DNA from: Betaproteobacteria bacterium | GTDB lineage: Bacteria; Pseudomonadota; Gammaproteobacteria; Burkholderiales; Rhodocyclaceae | NCBI GenBank assembly: GCA_009782565.1 | Contig: WRIU01000007.1 | Location: forward strand, 1-64,000 | Reading direction: 5' to 3' | Length of the DNA stretch: 64,000 bases | Position numbers and translations under genes: made by a program | The notes under the pieces: model-generated | Database searches by the model: none | What the model was told of the DNA's origin: nothing | Seen by the model: only the letters and a program-made list of their open reading frames with translations | In this document: positions 39,474 to 51,554 of the stretch, piece after piece | Layout of the letters: each line of letters opens with the position of its first letter | Position numbering within the stretch: the first letter of the stretch is position 1

Positions 39474-40430
39474 ATGCCTACACTCCCGCCCGCCCTCTTT
39501 CTCCCTGGCCCCACTGCCAGCGGCAAAACTGCCTGCGCGCTGACCTTGGCGCGGGAGTTGCCCGTGGAAATCATCAGCGTCGACTCCGCGCTCGTCTATC
39601 GCGGCATGAACATCGGCACGGCCAAACCGATTGCCACCGAGCGCGCGGTGTGCCCGCACCACCTGATCGACCTCATCGACCCCACTGAAAGTTATTCGGC
39701 GGCAAAATTCTGCAACGACGCCCACCGCTTGATGACGGAAATCACCGCGCGCGGCCGCCTCCCGCTGCTCGTCGGCGGAACCATGCTCTATTACAAGGCG
39801 CTGCGCGAAGGGCTATCCGACCTGCCGCAAGCCAATGCCGAGTTACGCGCCGAGATCGACCGCCGCGCAACAATTGAAGGCTGGCCCGCGCTGCACGCCG
39901 AACTGGCCCGCCTCGACCCTGCCGCCGCCGCTCGGCTCGCGCCCCATGACGCGCAGCGCATCCAGCGCGCGTTGGAAATCGTCCTCACGACCGGCAAACC
40001 GCTCCTTGAGGCTCACGCCCAGCGGTTCCCGCGCCCCCTGCCCTGCCGCCCGGTCACGGTAGCGCTCGTTCCCTCTGCGCGCTCAGGGCTTCACGCGCGC
40101 ATCGCCGAACGTTTCAAAAAAATGCTCGAAGATGGGCTGACCGATGAACTCGCCGCCCTGCGTCAACGCTACCGGCTCACACCCGACATGCCTTCGATGC
40201 GTGCCGTCGGCTACCGGCAGGCATGGGCGCACCTGGACGGCGAAATCGACGGCGAACAATTGCTGGAATCCGGCATCGCCGCCACCCGGCAACTGGCCAA
40301 ACGCCAACTGACCTGGCTGCGCCAGTTCCGCGAACGCTGGCCAGAGGTCGTGGAGATCGACTGTTTGCGCCCGGATGTGGTGGATGCGGTGCGTGAGGTA
40401 ATGGTTGCGGGAATTACCAGCGCCTCATGA
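39474..40430 (+). CDS. miaA: tRNA dimethylallyltransferase
   Basis: 318 residues. The P-loop [14 protein letters not shown] opens the protein, [18 protein letters not shown] holds the catalytic Asp, and [14 protein letters not shown] and [12 protein letters not shown] follow. The C-terminal segment with [12 protein letters not shown] and [12 protein letters not shown] is conserved. It isopentenylates A37 of tRNAs that read codons starting with U, including the tRNA-Leu(TAA) of this window. Its last 17 bases overlap the 3' end of the convergent autotransporter gene. Confidence 0.97.
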   Translation: MPTLPPALFLPGPTASGKTACALTLARELPVEIISVDSALVYRGMNIGTAKPIATERAVCPHHLIDLIDPTESYSAAKFCNDAHRLMTEITARGRLPLLVGGTMLYYKALREGLSDLPQANAELRAEIDRRATIEGWPALHAELARLDPAAAARLAPHDAQRIQRALEIVLTTGKPLLEAHAQRFPRPLPCRPVTVALVPSARSGLHARIAERFKKMLEDGLTDELAALRQRYRLTPDMPSMRAVGYRQAWAHLDGEIDGEQLLESGIAATRQLAKRQLTWLRQFRERWPEVVEIDCLRPDVVDAVREVMVAGITSAS

Positions 40431-43400
40431 TGCCCACCTCGGCGGCGTGGACGGTCGCCCGGTCATAAATTTTCGCCTCATAGTTCAGGTAGAGCAGCAC
40501 GTCGCCACGGTTGTCCAGTTTCCAACCTCCGCTCAGTCCCGGATTCCAGTAGTTCCGTCCAATCCGGCTCCCCCAGATATCCGCCTTCGGTTGATTCGGC
40601 ATTGTGCTGTTGGCAAATCGCGCGCCGACCGATGGATGTTTCTGACCATCAAGCTGCATCGCGTACTGAATCCTGGGTTTCAGATAAAGCCCGTTTTGAA
40701 GACTCAGCTCACCATTCAGGCCGAAGCGGAACATCGCCCGCTTCATCGAGGCAGCGTTATAGATCAGTGAACTTTCACTCACGGATTCCTTGTAGCCGCG
40801 CATCCAGGCTTTTTCAAAATCCAGGGCGGCGACGGGCAACACCCGGATGTTCTGCCGCAACGGAATCTTCTGAGTCAGCTCGATGCTCGCGGCCAAGGCG
40901 TTACCGCTGGTGTGGCCATTCAAGCGCTCGAAAAACGCTCCATAGAAACCCGCAGGGGATGCCGGAAGCGACACGGTACGCCGGAAGTCATACTGTTGGT
41001 ACGAATAACCAAGATAGGCTTTCAAATCGAGGTGATTCGTCAATCGCGTCATGTTGTACAGCCCGAATTCGTAATCATCCGCTGTGGCCTTGCCGGTATC
41101 CTGGCTCAAACGCGGACTGGTGTACTGGAACGTCACCCCGCTGATCGAACGCGGGAGGAGCGGGGCATCCATGCCGAGCGCAAATCCGTAGCGGTTGATC
41201 CTGAAACCGTGGGCATTGCCGTCGTTCCGGATGTTTTCGCGCCCGGTGATCAATTCGCCCCACGCCCGTGGCCGAGACAGGCCGCCACGATCGTTATCGT
41301 GGGATGAAACAGCCCGCGAAATGAAATCCGAATCGAGCGAGAGCCGGTTGAACGGATGCCGCCACGGTTCCTTGAATGCCAGGAAGAAAGCATTCGGCGT
41401 CAAATCGCCATGAATCTGATCCAACTGTTCGCCCACTTCCCGATCAGACCAACTCGTATCGGAGAGCCTGTCAATCAAATTATGAATGCCGGAATCCTTG
41501 TTTGCGACGAACCAATCCAGGGTTTTCGCAATTTCGTGTTGGTTATGGCTGGCGGGAAGGCTGGCAAAGCCGTTGTTCGGGTCGTAGGCGAACCCAAGCT
41601 GGAACAAGTCACCGTTCCATCCTAATTGTTCCAAGGTATAGCCACGGGGGAGGCCGTAATAATTCAGGATGAACTTGGCAGAAGGGTCGCCCACAACCCC
41701 CACACTCGAAGCATCTATGACCGTGATGGGATCGTTGCCCACTCGCGGGCTGCTCCAGAAATCCACCTCGACTTTCAGGTTGGCTGCCGGGTCGATGTTC
41801 ACGATGCCACCATCCTCGACTTTGACCAGGTCGCTCTCGCTGTTGCTGTACAGTGCGCGAACATAAAGGCTGCTCCCCGCCTCAAACGTCAAGTCGCCCT
41901 TGACCGTCAGAGGCGCACCCAAATCCAGCCCGGTGGGTTTCAGCGTTCCGCCCGACTCGATGGTTCCGCCGCCTGATAGCGCACCGATGGTTCCCGCCCC
42001 GGAGAGCGTCGCGCCGGTTTTGACATGGAACTGCGCCGTGTCGCCGAAATTGCCGGCAATGTCGAGCGTTCCGCTGGAAACGGTCACATTGCCGGCGAAA
42101 GCAGATGGTGAGGACGGCGTTTCAAGCCGCACGGTTCCCGTGCCGGTTTTGTCGAGCGTAGAGAGGCTCCCGCCGGTCAGATCGCCGGTGTAGGTGAGCA
42201 CCGTGCCATCGGCGGCGCCAATGTTACCTGTAACGCCATCAGCGATCTCCACGTCATTGGCCAACGTGACACTACTCAAAGCCTGAAGCGCAGAATTGCC
42301 GATGAAGTGAATACCGTTTCCGCCTTCATCGAGTTGGTCTGCCCGCGTAAACTGCACCATGCCGCCGTACAGTTCGATGCCATCCTTGAACAGATTGCCG
42401 CCGGTGTTGGTGAACGTCAGCGTACTGTCGCCGTATTTTTGCAGCTTGCCGGTTTCGTTGAGGCTACCAGCATAATCGCCGAATGAGAAATCCTTATCCG
42501 CTGTGATGCCGCCTGCGCCGCTCAAAGTATAGTTTCCGCCGGGCGTGTCGGCTCCATTGGTGTTTTGTCCGACGACGAGGCCGCTCACGACGATTTTTGC
42601 GCCCAAGGGGCTTAAGTTTGCGGGAAGGTTGATCTTGAACGAGCCTGCCCCGGAAATGTAGACCTTGTCGCCGGGCAGGAATTGGCGCTCGTGATTTCCG
42701 CTCCGCGTCTGCACCGAATAGAAAAGATCGCCGTTTGCCCAGTCGCCGTTTACAGGGGCGGCTTCGATCCCGCCGCTTCCCGTCCACGCCATCGTCAGCG
42801 AACTGAGGCCGTTCGATAACCAGACATTGGTTGTTCCGGAGACGAAATTGCCTGACCCGTCGGGATCGTCTCCGAGTCGGAGTTCGTATGTTCCGCGCGG
42901 AGTGATACCAGAACCAAACGGAAGGAGAAAGCCATCCACACTGGCGCTCAAGGTGGCGTTCAACTGGGCATCGTTGTTTATTCCGGCGAAACCGCCCGAC
43001 GAACGGATGATGAGGTAATCGCCCTGCTTAAAAGGATTCCCATCCGTCGTTCCGATAAATATCGTGCCGTTCTGCATGTTGACAGGGTTGGGGCCACTCT
43101 CAATATTGAGCAAGGCGTTATTGCTGGTCGGCATTGGACCCGAAATAAGAGATTCCTGGGGGCCAAAAGCCGGATAGAGCAGCCCGAAGTTGGTGAGATT
43201 GACCGTTGGCGCTTCGAGCGTTAGTGTGCCGGGGTCATACCCATTGAAGGGCATCAAGACCGCCCCGTTCGAGACGTTGATGGCGTTACCGGCCTGGACA
43301 ACGCCATTGCCTGCCAACATCGCCGCAGTGAAGGAGCCATCGCCGCTGATGCTGAAGGAGTTCGTGTTCTTGAACTCAATAGGGGAAGACGTCGAAGAGA

Positions 43401-45432
43401 GCAGAACGAAACCCACAGCATTCGCGCTGGTTCCAGTCACGTTTGTCGTTCCCATCTGATACGTTGACGTTGAACCGCCCAGGAGTGCTACATACGCACG
43501 AGGGGCACGGGAGGACACATTCATCGTGCCGCCCCCGTCGATACCGCTCTCAAACTCGGTTCTCGTGCCGGAAATTAAATTGAACGTCCCACCCACATCA
43601 ACGTACAGGTCATTCAAATAACCGTTCGCCTTGTTGCCTTGGAGGACAAGGGAATTCGTGGTAACGGTCATCGCCGTTCCACCCGCGACGTAAAACGCGC
43701 CGCCCTTGTCGGCAATGTCGACGTCAGCAATCCACGCATTCGGGGATGAAGTCAGGTCGACAGTGTTGTTACTCCCTGCGCCGGTTTGAGTACGAAACGA
43801 GTTTGCCAACAAAATGCCACCGGAATTTGTATTTCGGAGGGTAACGTTCTTCGCCCCGGCGGCCCCCGTGAACGTAATGTAGCCAGCATGAGTCGTAGTG
43901 CTTTTCGCCATGTTGAGGGAATAGCTATCGAAGAAGGTGAGCGTACCGCTCTCAATTTCCGTCCCGCCGGTAAATGAATTTGAGGCATTGTTCAGCGTGA
44001 GTGTCCCAGTGCCGCGCTGAACGACCTTGCCATCGCCGGTAATACGCTGCGTTTCCGTAATGTTGTTGGAATGCTTGTACGCCAGCGTGGCGCCTGAATC
44101 GACCGTGAAACCGCCTGACGCGGTGATTTTCCCCGTCGTACCGCCATTGCCGAGTTGCAGCGTCCCTTGTTCGACGTGGACGCTTCTGTTCTGGATATTG
44201 TTCGCGTCGCTCGTCAGGATGAATAGCCCTGTACCCGTCTTGGTCAGATCGCCCGACCCGGTGACAGCGCCAGCGAAAGTGACATCGTAGTTATCAGTGT
44301 CCAGCGTAACGCCAGGTCTTGCGCTGCCGGTCGGCGTGGTGATCAGGCCAGTCATGTTGGCATTGCCGGAGTAACCGAAATTGATGATCTCGAAGTTCCG
44401 CACGGTGCCGACCGTGGCCGCATTGTTCTTGTTCAGGGTATTGCCGGTAAAGGCGTCGCCGCCCCCGCTATTGACATAGCCGCCATACAAATCATAAGCA
44501 GCGTTCATGACCGCCGAGCCGCCGATGGTGACGGTGTTATTGATGGCTGTTCCACTGCCGCTGTTGTTGCCGCCATAAATCGTCGCATTGACGGTTCCGC
44601 CCGTGATCTCGACTTTGTTCCAGTCAACCTGCCCGCTGCCGTTTATGTTCTCTCCGCCGTATATCGTGCCGTTGGAGATGGTTCCTCCTTTGACGGTGAC
44701 GGTGTTGTCGGTAACGGTAGAACCGGCCTGCCCCCGACCGCCATAAATCCGGGCGTTGTTGATGACCCCGCTGTTGACGGTGACTGAGTTGTCGCTCACG
44801 GTGTTTGTGAGAAGAGCGCTATATCCACCGGCAATGATCGCGCCGTTTTTCGTCACATTGCCGCCGTCGATCAGGATACTGTTCCCAACGACTTCACCGC
44901 GCCCCTGAGAGTATCCGCCGTAGATGTTATCCCGCACTGTCGCGCCGGAGCCAATCGTTACGGAATTCCCATCGGCTTTAACGTCGGCACTACCACCCCT
45001 CACCCATCCGCCAATAATGATCCCGCGCACCGTAGCATCATTAACAACGACGCTATTGTTATTTACATAATGGTCGTAGCTCCAACCGCCGTAGACGTTT
45101 CCGCCCGTCGTTGACGTGCCGATCGTTCCGCCCAGGATGCTGACAGTGTTTCCGGTGGAATCAAAACCACTACCCGCTGCGATACCGCCAAAAACATGCC
45201 CGCCAATGTTTCCGCTCAGGACAGACACCATATTGCTGGATGGCGTGTCAGGGAAGAAAGAATTTGGCGTGCTTGGCATGCTAAGTTCGTCCAACCCAAA
45301 GAAAGACCTCGGTTCCCGGAGCAAACTGGTACTCGAAAAGTCAATGATGTCCCCCGCAACCGCCGGTGTCGCAGCCAGGAATAGAACCGTGATTCCAAAC
45401 GACTTTGCCATTTTATTGAAAATAATACTCAT
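40414..45432 (-). CDS. Large autotransporter (type Va) with repetitive beta-helical passenger
   Basis: 1672 residues. A signal peptide ([14 protein letters not shown]) follows a GGAGA-preceded ATG. Residues about 75-330 repeat a unit ending IYGG about every 20-25 residues, with N-x-V-x-I and GG steps. Residues about 380-1350 include autotransporter-associated beta-strand repeats such as [15 protein letters not shown] and [16 protein letters not shown]. The last 280 residues are a beta-barrel domain ending in MRRW, with the aromatic last residue expected of outer-membrane proteins. The passenger is probably displayed or released at the surface as an adhesin. No protease motif was found. Family-typical length of the barrel supports completeness. 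Confidence 0.93.
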   Translation of the reverse strand: MSIIFNKMAKSFGITVLFLAATPAVAGDIIDFSSTSLLREPRSFFGLDELSMPSTPNSFFPDTPSSNMVSVLSGNIGGHVFGGIAAGSGFDSTGNTVSILGGTIGTSTTGGNVYGGWSYDHYVNNNSVVVNDATVRGIIIGGWVRGGSADVKADGNSVTIGSGATVRDNIYGGYSQGRGEVVGNSILIDGGNVTKNGAIIAGGYSALLTNTVSDNSVTVNSGVINNARIYGGRGQAGSTVTDNTVTVKGGTISNGTIYGGENINGSGQVDWNKVEITGGTVNATIYGGNNSGSGTAINNTVTIGGSAVMNAAYDLYGGYVNSGGGDAFTGNTLNKNNAATVGTVRNFEIINFGYSGNANMTGLITTPTGSARPGVTLDTDNYDVTFAGAVTGSGDLTKTGTGLFILTSDANNIQNRSVHVEQGTLQLGNGGTTGKITASGGFTVDSGATLAYKHSNNITETQRITGDGKVVQRGTGTLTLNNASNSFTGGTEIESGTLTFFDSYSLNMAKSTTTHAGYITFTGAAGAKNVTLRNTNSGGILLANSFRTQTGAGSNNTVDLTSSPNAWIADVDIADKGGAFYVAGGTAMTVTTNSLVLQGNKANGYLNDLYVDVGGTFNLISGTRTEFESGIDGGGTMNVSSRAPRAYVALLGGSTSTYQMGTTNVTGTSANAVGFVLLSSTSSPIEFKNTNSFSISGDGSFTAAMLAGNGVVQAGNAINVSNGAVLMPFNGYDPGTLTLEAPTVNLTNFGLLYPAFGPQESLISGPMPTSNNALLNIESGPNPVNMQNGTIFIGTTDGNPFKQGDYLIIRSSGGFAGINNDAQLNATLSASVDGFLLPFGSGITPRGTYELRLGDDPDGSGNFVSGTTNVWLSNGLSSLTMAWTGSGGIEAAPVNGDWANGDLFYSVQTRSGNHERQFLPGDKVYISGAGSFKINLPANLSPLGAKIVVSGLVVGQNTNGADTPGGNYTLSGAGGITADKDFSFGDYAGSLNETGKLQKYGDSTLTFTNTGGNLFKDGIELYGGMVQFTRADQLDEGGNGIHFIGNSALQALSSVTLANDVEIADGVTGNIGAADGTVLTYTGDLTGGSLSTLDKTGTGTVRLETPSSPSAFAGNVTVSSGTLDIAGNFGDTAQFHVKTGATLSGAGTIGALSGGGTIESGGTLKPTGLDLGAPLTVKGDLTFEAGSSLYVRALYSNSESDLVKVEDGGIVNIDPAANLKVEVDFWSSPRVGNDPITVIDASSVGVVGDPSAKFILNYYGLPRGYTLEQLGWNGDLFQLGFAYDPNNGFASLPASHNQHEIAKTLDWFVANKDSGIHNLIDRLSDTSWSDREVGEQLDQIHGDLTPNAFFLAFKEPWRHPFNRLSLDSDFISRAVSSHDNDRGGLSRPRAWGELITGRENIRNDGNAHGFRINRYGFALGMDAPLLPRSISGVTFQYTSPRLSQDTGKATADDYEFGLYNMTRLTNHLDLKAYLGYSYQQYDFRRTVSLPASPAGFYGAFFERLNGHTSGNALAASIELTQKIPLRQNIRVLPVAALDFEKAWMRGYKESVSESSLIYNAASMKRAMFRFGLNGELSLQNGLYLKPRIQYAMQLDGQKHPSVGARFANSTMPNQPKADIWGSRIGRNYWNPGLSGGWKLDNRGDVLLYLNYEAKIYDRATVHAAEVGIMRRW

Positions 45433-45689
45433 GGCATTCTCCGTTCATTTCGCATTGCAAAAAAACGCATAGAGGTCAAGCAAACCTGCCCCTGATTTTG
45501 CCTATGAAAAAAGCAAAAATGACCCCTAAGAGTTACAACTCTTTCATAAAAATTCTGTGCTGCATGCGGGATCAATGCTGTGATTTATTTGTATTCACTC
45601 ATGAAATATCTTTATGACGAAATCTCGTCCAGGGAATACCTGATTCATTTGAGTGACATTTTTCTTCAAGGCCGCTTTCCGGGCGATGA

Positions 45690-47014
<1,325 letters not shown>

Positions 47015-47044
47015 TTATCCTTTGCGGAATCACTGTTTCACTAT

Positions 47045-47845
47045 TCAGGTACGCAATTTGTAACCCCGCGCGAGCAGCATCAGCGTCAGCGCGGCAAGCG
47101 CCACAAGACAAAACCCTACCACGGCCAGGCTCAACCACGGAGAAGTATCGGATTGGCCGAAAAAGCCGTAGCGGAAACCGTCGATCATGAAGAAAAACGG
47201 GTTGGCGTGAGAGATTTTTTGCCACAAAGGCGGCAAGGAATGGATTGAATAGAACACGCCCGAGAGCATGGTAAGCGGCATGATGAGAAAGTTCTGGAAA
47301 GCGGCAAGCTGATCGAACCTCTCCGCCCAAATCCCGGCGATGATGCCGAACGTGGCGAGCAGCGCACCGCCAAGAATGCCAAAGGCAAGCGCCCAGACCG
47401 GCTGTACAAGCGGCAGGTCGACGAAAAACACCGACACCAGCCACACCCCGGCGGCGACGAACAAGCCGCGAAGCACCGCAGCCAATACATAGGCAGCATA
47501 AAAGACGCGACAGGAAAGCGGGGCCAGCAGCACAAAGATGATGTTGCCGGTGATCTTGCTCTGAATCAGCGAAGATGAACTGTTGGCAAAGGCATTCTGC
47601 AACAGCGACATCATGATGAGCCCCGGCACGAGGAAGGCCGCATAGGGCACATCGCCATACACGGTCACATGGCGATCGAGCACATGGGAGAAAATCAGCA
47701 GGAAAAGCAGCGCGTTGAGCACGGGCGCAGCCACGGTCTGAAAACTGACTTTCCAGAAGCGCAGCACTTCCTTGTAGAACAGGGTGCGAAACCCAATGAA
47801 GGCTGACGCGCGGAACGTTCCGGGCAAGGGTTCGAGGTCAGTCAC
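47045..47845 (-). CDS. ABC-2 type exporter permease (YadH-like)
   Basis: 266 residues with six membrane helices. FRTLFYKEVLRFWKVSFQTVAAPV at the start and FYSIHSLPPLWQKISHANPFFFMIDGFRYGFFG near the end are typical of YadH-like ABC-2 permeases. The ATG overlaps the upstream ATPase gene by 8 bp. The substrate is unknown. It works with the ATPase encoded just before it; placement in the mla-murA operon suggests an envelope role. Confidence 0.9.
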   Translation of the reverse strand: MTDLEPLPGTFRASAFIGFRTLFYKEVLRFWKVSFQTVAAPVLNALLFLLIFSHVLDRHVTVYGDVPYAAFLVPGLIMMSLLQNAFANSSSSLIQSKITGNIIFVLLAPLSCRVFYAAYVLAAVLRGLFVAAGVWLVSVFFVDLPLVQPVWALAFGILGGALLATFGIIAGIWAERFDQLAAFQNFLIMPLTMLSGVFYSIHSLPPLWQKISHANPFFFMIDGFRYGFFGQSDTSPWLSLAVVGFCLVALAALTLMLLARGYKLRT

Positions 47846-48563
47846 AGCGCATCACCTTCATAAACACTTGTTCGAGGTCGGATTCCCCCACAAGCAGGTT
47901 GGCAGTGGTATCGAGCGCCGCGATGCGGCCGGCCTTCATCATGGCAATGCGCCCGCACAAAGCCTCGGCCTCTTCGAGATAGTGCGTGGTGAGCACGACG
48001 GTATGGCCGTCGGCATTGAGTTGCTTCACGAACTGCCACAAGCCCTGCCGCAATTCGACATCCACCCCGGCAGTCGGCTCGTCCAGCACGATGACCGGCG
48101 GGCGGTGCACCAGCGCCTGCGCCACCAGCACCCGCCGCTTCATGCCTCCCGAAAGGGTACGCATGTTGGCATCGGCCCTGGAAAGCAGGTCGAGGCGGGA
48201 AAGAATCTCGTCAATCCAGTCGTCGTTGCCGCGAATGCCGTAGTAACCGGACTGAAACCGCAGGACTTCGCGCACGGAAAAGAACGGGTCGAACACTAGT
48301 TCCTGCGGAACGACGCCGAGTTTGAGCCGGGCGTTGCGGGAGTCTGTGACAACATCGTGCCCCATGACTTCGAGCGTACCGCCATCCGCTCGCACCAGCC
48401 CGGCAAGCGCCGAAATAAGCGTGGTCTTGCCCGCGCCGTTCGGGCCGAGCAGGCCGAAAAACTCCCCTCGCGCAATTTCGAGGTCGATCCCGGCAAGCGC
48501 CTGGAGCTTGTCGTAACGCTTGGTCAGGGCGGTGACGCGAATTGCTGGCGCGGATAACGACAT
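47838..48563 (-). CDS. ABC exporter ATP-binding protein (YadG-like)
   Basis: 241 residues from ATG 48563; the frame opens earlier within mlaB text but SAPAIRVTALTKRYDKLQAL is the expected start. Walker A is LLGPNGAGKTT, the signature LSGGMKRRVLVAQAL, and Walker B VIVLDEPTAGVD. It energises the ABC-2 permease next door. It starts one base after the mlaB stop, indicating tight coupling. Confidence 0.93.
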   Translation of the reverse strand: MSLSAPAIRVTALTKRYDKLQALAGIDLEIARGEFFGLLGPNGAGKTTLISALAGLVRADGGTLEVMGHDVVTDSRNARLKLGVVPQELVFDPFFSVREVLRFQSGYYGIRGNDDWIDEILSRLDLLSRADANMRTLSGGMKRRVLVAQALVHRPPVIVLDEPTAGVDVELRQGLWQFVKQLNADGHTVVLTTHYLEEAEALCGRIAMMKAGRIAALDTTANLLVGESDLEQVFMKVMRCD

Positions 48564-48564
48564 A

Positions 48565-48834
48565 TCAGGCCGCGAGCGGCAACAGGGCATCGACACCGTA
48601 GAGTCGGGCAAGCGCCAGCAGGGGTTCCGGCAGCGCATGCAGTTCCACTGCGCTCCCGCGCTCCCGCGCGCGCCGCAACCAAGCCAGCAGGAGCGCGAGC
48701 GCGGAAGAATCCACGCGGGTCACATTGCCGAAGTCGAACACTAGGTTCCCACCAGGCAAGACACGTTCAAGACAGGCCGCCGCCGTCTCCAGGGTCAACG
48801 CCCCTTCCAGCTTCACGACCGAAGGTTCCGCCAT
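48565..48834 (-). CDS. mlaB: STAS-domain protein MlaB
   Basis: 89 residues forming a STAS domain. VFDFGNVTRVDSSALALLLAWLRRA holds the conserved Asp-Ser-Ser motif of the family. MlaB is the small cytoplasmic subunit that stabilises the MlaFE ABC complex. The start overlaps the mlaC stop by one base (TAATG). Confidence 0.88.
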   Translation of the reverse strand: MAEPSVVKLEGALTLETAAACLERVLPGGNLVFDFGNVTRVDSSALALLLAWLRRARERGSAVELHALPEPLLALARLYGVDALLPLAA

Positions 48835-49472
48835 TATTTGCCGCCCTGCTCCGCTTCCAGCGATTTGTTCTTGGCTTCCAGCGAAGCGATCAGGCCTTCG
48901 ATGCCTTTCGCGTTGACTTCACCGGCGAACTCGCCGCGATAGTTGGTCACGAGGCTCGCCCCACTCACAATGACATCAAACACTTTCCAGTCCTGTCCGG
49001 TTTGCTCCAGTGCGTAGTCGATTGGAATGGGCTGTGCGCCGGGCTGGCGAACCTCGGTACTCACCCTGATTCTCTTGTCAGCAGGGTTGTCCCGCAGCGG
49101 CTTGAACTCGATTGTCTGGTCACGGAACTTGGTGAGTGCGTTGGAATAGGTACGCACAAGCAGGATACGGAAAGCCGCGATGAGGCGTTCCTGCTGTTCC
49201 GGATTGGCGGAACGCCAGCCAGGCCCCACGGCAAGACTGGTCATGCGGCGGAAATCGAAATGCGGCAATACTTTCTCATCGACCAGCGCAAGCGTCTTGT
49301 GAAAATCGCCCGCCTGGATCGCCTTGTCGCTACGCACAATGGTCAGCACTTCATTGGTTACTTTGCGTACCAGTTCATCAGGAGCCTGCGCTCCAGCGGC
49401 AGCAAAACCCGTAACAGGCGCAAAAAATGCGGACAGTGCCAACAGGCAACAGGTAAACAGTTTTTTTGTCAT
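48834..49472 (-). CDS. mlaC: Periplasmic phospholipid-binding protein MlaC
   Basis: 212 residues with a signal peptide (LFTCCLLALSAFFAPVTGFAAA). The MlaC/Ttg2D body has VLPHFDFRRMTSLAVGPGWR and the late segment WKVFDVIVSGASLVTNYRGEF. It shuttles phospholipid between the outer-membrane lipoprotein MlaA and the inner-membrane MlaFEDB complex. Its start overlaps the mlaA stop by 4 bp. Confidence 0.95.
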   Translation of the reverse strand: MTKKLFTCCLLALSAFFAPVTGFAAAGAQAPDELVRKVTNEVLTIVRSDKAIQAGDFHKTLALVDEKVLPHFDFRRMTSLAVGPGWRSANPEQQERLIAAFRILLVRTYSNALTKFRDQTIEFKPLRDNPADKRIRVSTEVRQPGAQPIPIDYALEQTGQDWKVFDVIVSGASLVTNYRGEFAGEVNAKGIEGLIASLEAKNKSLEAEQGGK

Positions 49473-50233
49473 TGTTCTCCTCCAGGATTTTGAGGCGTGT
49501 TGTCAGCACCCTCATCTGGGTTATCGAAATCATCGTATTCAATCGGCACATTTCCATCCAGCACCTTGAAACGACGCTGCTGCAAATAGAAATCCCGCAT
49601 GTAGCGGTATTTGTCGAGCGTACCTTCATCGAGGGTGCGTTCAAGCCCCAGCAAACGAGCGCGCCCATCGATCATCTTCATCCCTGAGAGGCCATAGCGC
49701 GCCTTCTCATCATGAACGATCGGGTTTCCGTAGGGCAATGTCCAGGGCGAGGAGGCTGCTGCATCCAGCGGAAGCGCGGCAGCGTCGCGCAAAGTGTGCG
49801 GGCCAAACAAAGGCAGCACAATGAAGGGGCCTTCCTTGACCCCCCACACCCCCAAGGTCTGACCAAAGTCTTCGTCATGCTTGGGCATCCCCGCCTCGGA
49901 AGCGATGTCGAGCAGGCCGCCTATCCCCAGGGTCGAATTGAACACAAAACGCATCAAGTCGTTGATCGCATCGGCGAACTTGCCTTGCAGCAGGTTATTG
50001 AAACCAATCCACGGGTCCTGAAGGTTTCCGAAAAAATTACTCACCCAGGTACGCACCGGCGCGGGCGTCACCGCCACGTAGGCTTTTGCCACCGGTTTGG
50101 TCACTGCGCTGTCCAGCTTTTCGTTGAACGAAAACATGTTGCGGTTGAACGGCTCCAGCGGGTCTTCCGGCGGCGCGCTGGCGCAACCGGCAATAAGCAG
50201 GAATATGGCGGAGACAAGGAAGATGTTTTTCAT
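49469..50233 (-). CDS. mlaA: Outer-membrane lipoprotein MlaA (VacJ)
   Basis: 254 residues from ATG 50233 (MKNIFLVSAIFLLIAGC); the frame opens to 50293 but the upstream part lacks signal features. The lipobox is LIAGCASA. DPLEPFNRNMFSFNEKLD and EDFGQTLGVWGVKEGPFIVLP are family signatures. MlaA removes mislocalised phospholipid from the outer leaflet. In enterobacteria mlaA is unlinked; here it is inside the operon, as commonly seen in betaproteobacteria. Confidence 0.95.
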   Translation of the reverse strand: MKNIFLVSAIFLLIAGCASAPPEDPLEPFNRNMFSFNEKLDSAVTKPVAKAYVAVTPAPVRTWVSNFFGNLQDPWIGFNNLLQGKFADAINDLMRFVFNSTLGIGGLLDIASEAGMPKHDEDFGQTLGVWGVKEGPFIVLPLFGPHTLRDAAALPLDAAASSPWTLPYGNPIVHDEKARYGLSGMKMIDGRARLLGLERTLDEGTLDKYRYMRDFYLQQRRFKVLDGNVPIEYDDFDNPDEGADNTPQNPGGEQ

Positions 50234-50289
50234 CGTGAAATTGAAAATTAAAAGCGGCGCGATTGCGAGTCGGCTTGTCGTCAAAGGCC

Positions 50290-50766
50290 TCAACGCGCCG
50301 GAGCCGGCGGCTCGGCTGCCTTGTTGAACATGAACTGGCCGATGAGTTTTTCAAGCACCATCGCCGACTGGGTAAACTGCAATCTATCGCCTTTCTTGAG
50401 GACTTCTTCATCCCCCCCCGGATTCAACCCGATGTACTGCTCGCCGAGTACGCCCGAAGTCAGGATGGACGCGCCGGTATCAGCCGGAAATTTGTAATCC
50501 TCATTGATGTCGAGCCGCACGATGGCGCGGTAAATCTTCTGATCGAGCCTGATGCTCCCGACCCGGCCTACCACAACGCCCGCGCTCTTGACCGGAGCGC
50601 GCACCTTCAGGCCACCGATATCGTCGAAGGACGCCCTGACCGAATAGGACGAACTCCTCGATACACTCGAATAACTGCCTACCTTCACCGCCAGGAAGAT
50701 CACGGCGGCGAGGCCAAGCGCCACGAACAAACCCACCCACAAATCAAGTGTCGCCCGACTCATCAA
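50290..50766 (-). CDS. mlaD: MCE-domain protein MlaD
   Basis: 158 residues. One N-terminal helix (LWVGLFVALGLAAVIFLAVKV) anchors it in the inner membrane, and the MCE domain follows (about 38-118, YSVRASFDDIGGLKVRAPVK and GVLGEQYIGL). MlaD hexamers form the lipid path on the periplasmic face. It overlaps mlaE by 4 bp. Confidence 0.95.
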   Translation of the reverse strand: MMSRATLDLWVGLFVALGLAAVIFLAVKVGSYSSVSRSSSYSVRASFDDIGGLKVRAPVKSAGVVVGRVGSIRLDQKIYRAIVRLDINEDYKFPADTGASILTSGVLGEQYIGLNPGGDEEVLKKGDRLQFTQSAMVLEKLIGQFMFNKAAEPPAPAR

Positions 50767-51554
50767 AGACCTCGGAACATAAAAGAAGTCAGCACAAAAT
50801 CCAGCGCCAATATTGCCAGCGCCGAATACACCACGGTGCGCGTAATTGCCCGCGACACCCCTTCAGCCGTCGGCTGGCAGTCGTAGCCCTGGAATACCGC
50901 AATCCATGACACCGCAACGCCGAACACGAAAGATTTGATGACGCCATTGAGCACATCGTAGCGGAAGTCGACCGCAGCCCGCATCTGCGACCAGAACGCG
51001 CCGTCATCCACCCCAATGGCTACCACGCCGATCAGCCAGCCGCCAAAGATACCCATCGCCGAGAACATCGCCGCCAGAAGCGGCATCGAAATCACCCCGC
51101 CCCAGAAACGCGGCGCAACGACACGCGCAAGCGGGTTGACCGCCATCATGTCCATCGCCTGCAATTGCTCGGTGGTTTTCATGAGGCCGATCTCCGCCGT
51201 CACCGCCGAACCGGCGCGGCTGGCAAAGAGGAGCCCCGCCACGACCGGCCCAAGTTCGCGCAAGAGCGACAAAGACACCATGACGCCCAGCGCATCGCTT
51301 GATCCGAAACGCTGGAGAATGTCGTAGCCCTGCAAGCCGAGCACCAGCCCCACGAAAAGCCCCGACACCAGGATGATGAGCAATGAAAGCACGCCGCTGA
51401 AATAAATCTCGCGGATCGTGAGCGGCAAGCGCCGGAACGACTGGCCGGAATAGCGCAGCACCGCCAGGAAAAACCGCGAGGCAAAACCCAGCCCCCATAC
51501 GCCGTCGATAGCCATCGCGCCAAGTTTACGCAGGGTCGCGGCCAAGACGTTCAT
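50763..51554 (-). CDS. mlaE: Phospholipid ABC transporter permease MlaE
   Basis: 263 residues with about five membrane helices. Signatures are FVGLVLGLQGYDILQRFG, SRAGSAVTAEIGLMKTTEQ and MMAVNPLARVVAPRFW. It is the permease of the Mla lipid transporter at the inner membrane. It overlaps mlaF and mlaD by 4 bp each, evidence for one tightly coupled operon. Confidence 0.96.
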   Translation of the reverse strand: MNVLAATLRKLGAMAIDGVWGLGFASRFFLAVLRYSGQSFRRLPLTIREIYFSGVLSLLIILVSGLFVGLVLGLQGYDILQRFGSSDALGVMVSLSLLRELGPVVAGLLFASRAGSAVTAEIGLMKTTEQLQAMDMMAVNPLARVVAPRFWGGVISMPLLAAMFSAMGIFGGWLIGVVAIGVDDGAFWSQMRAAVDFRYDVLNGVIKSFVFGVAVSWIAVFQGYDCQPTAEGVSRAITRTVVYSALAILALDFVLTSFMFRGL

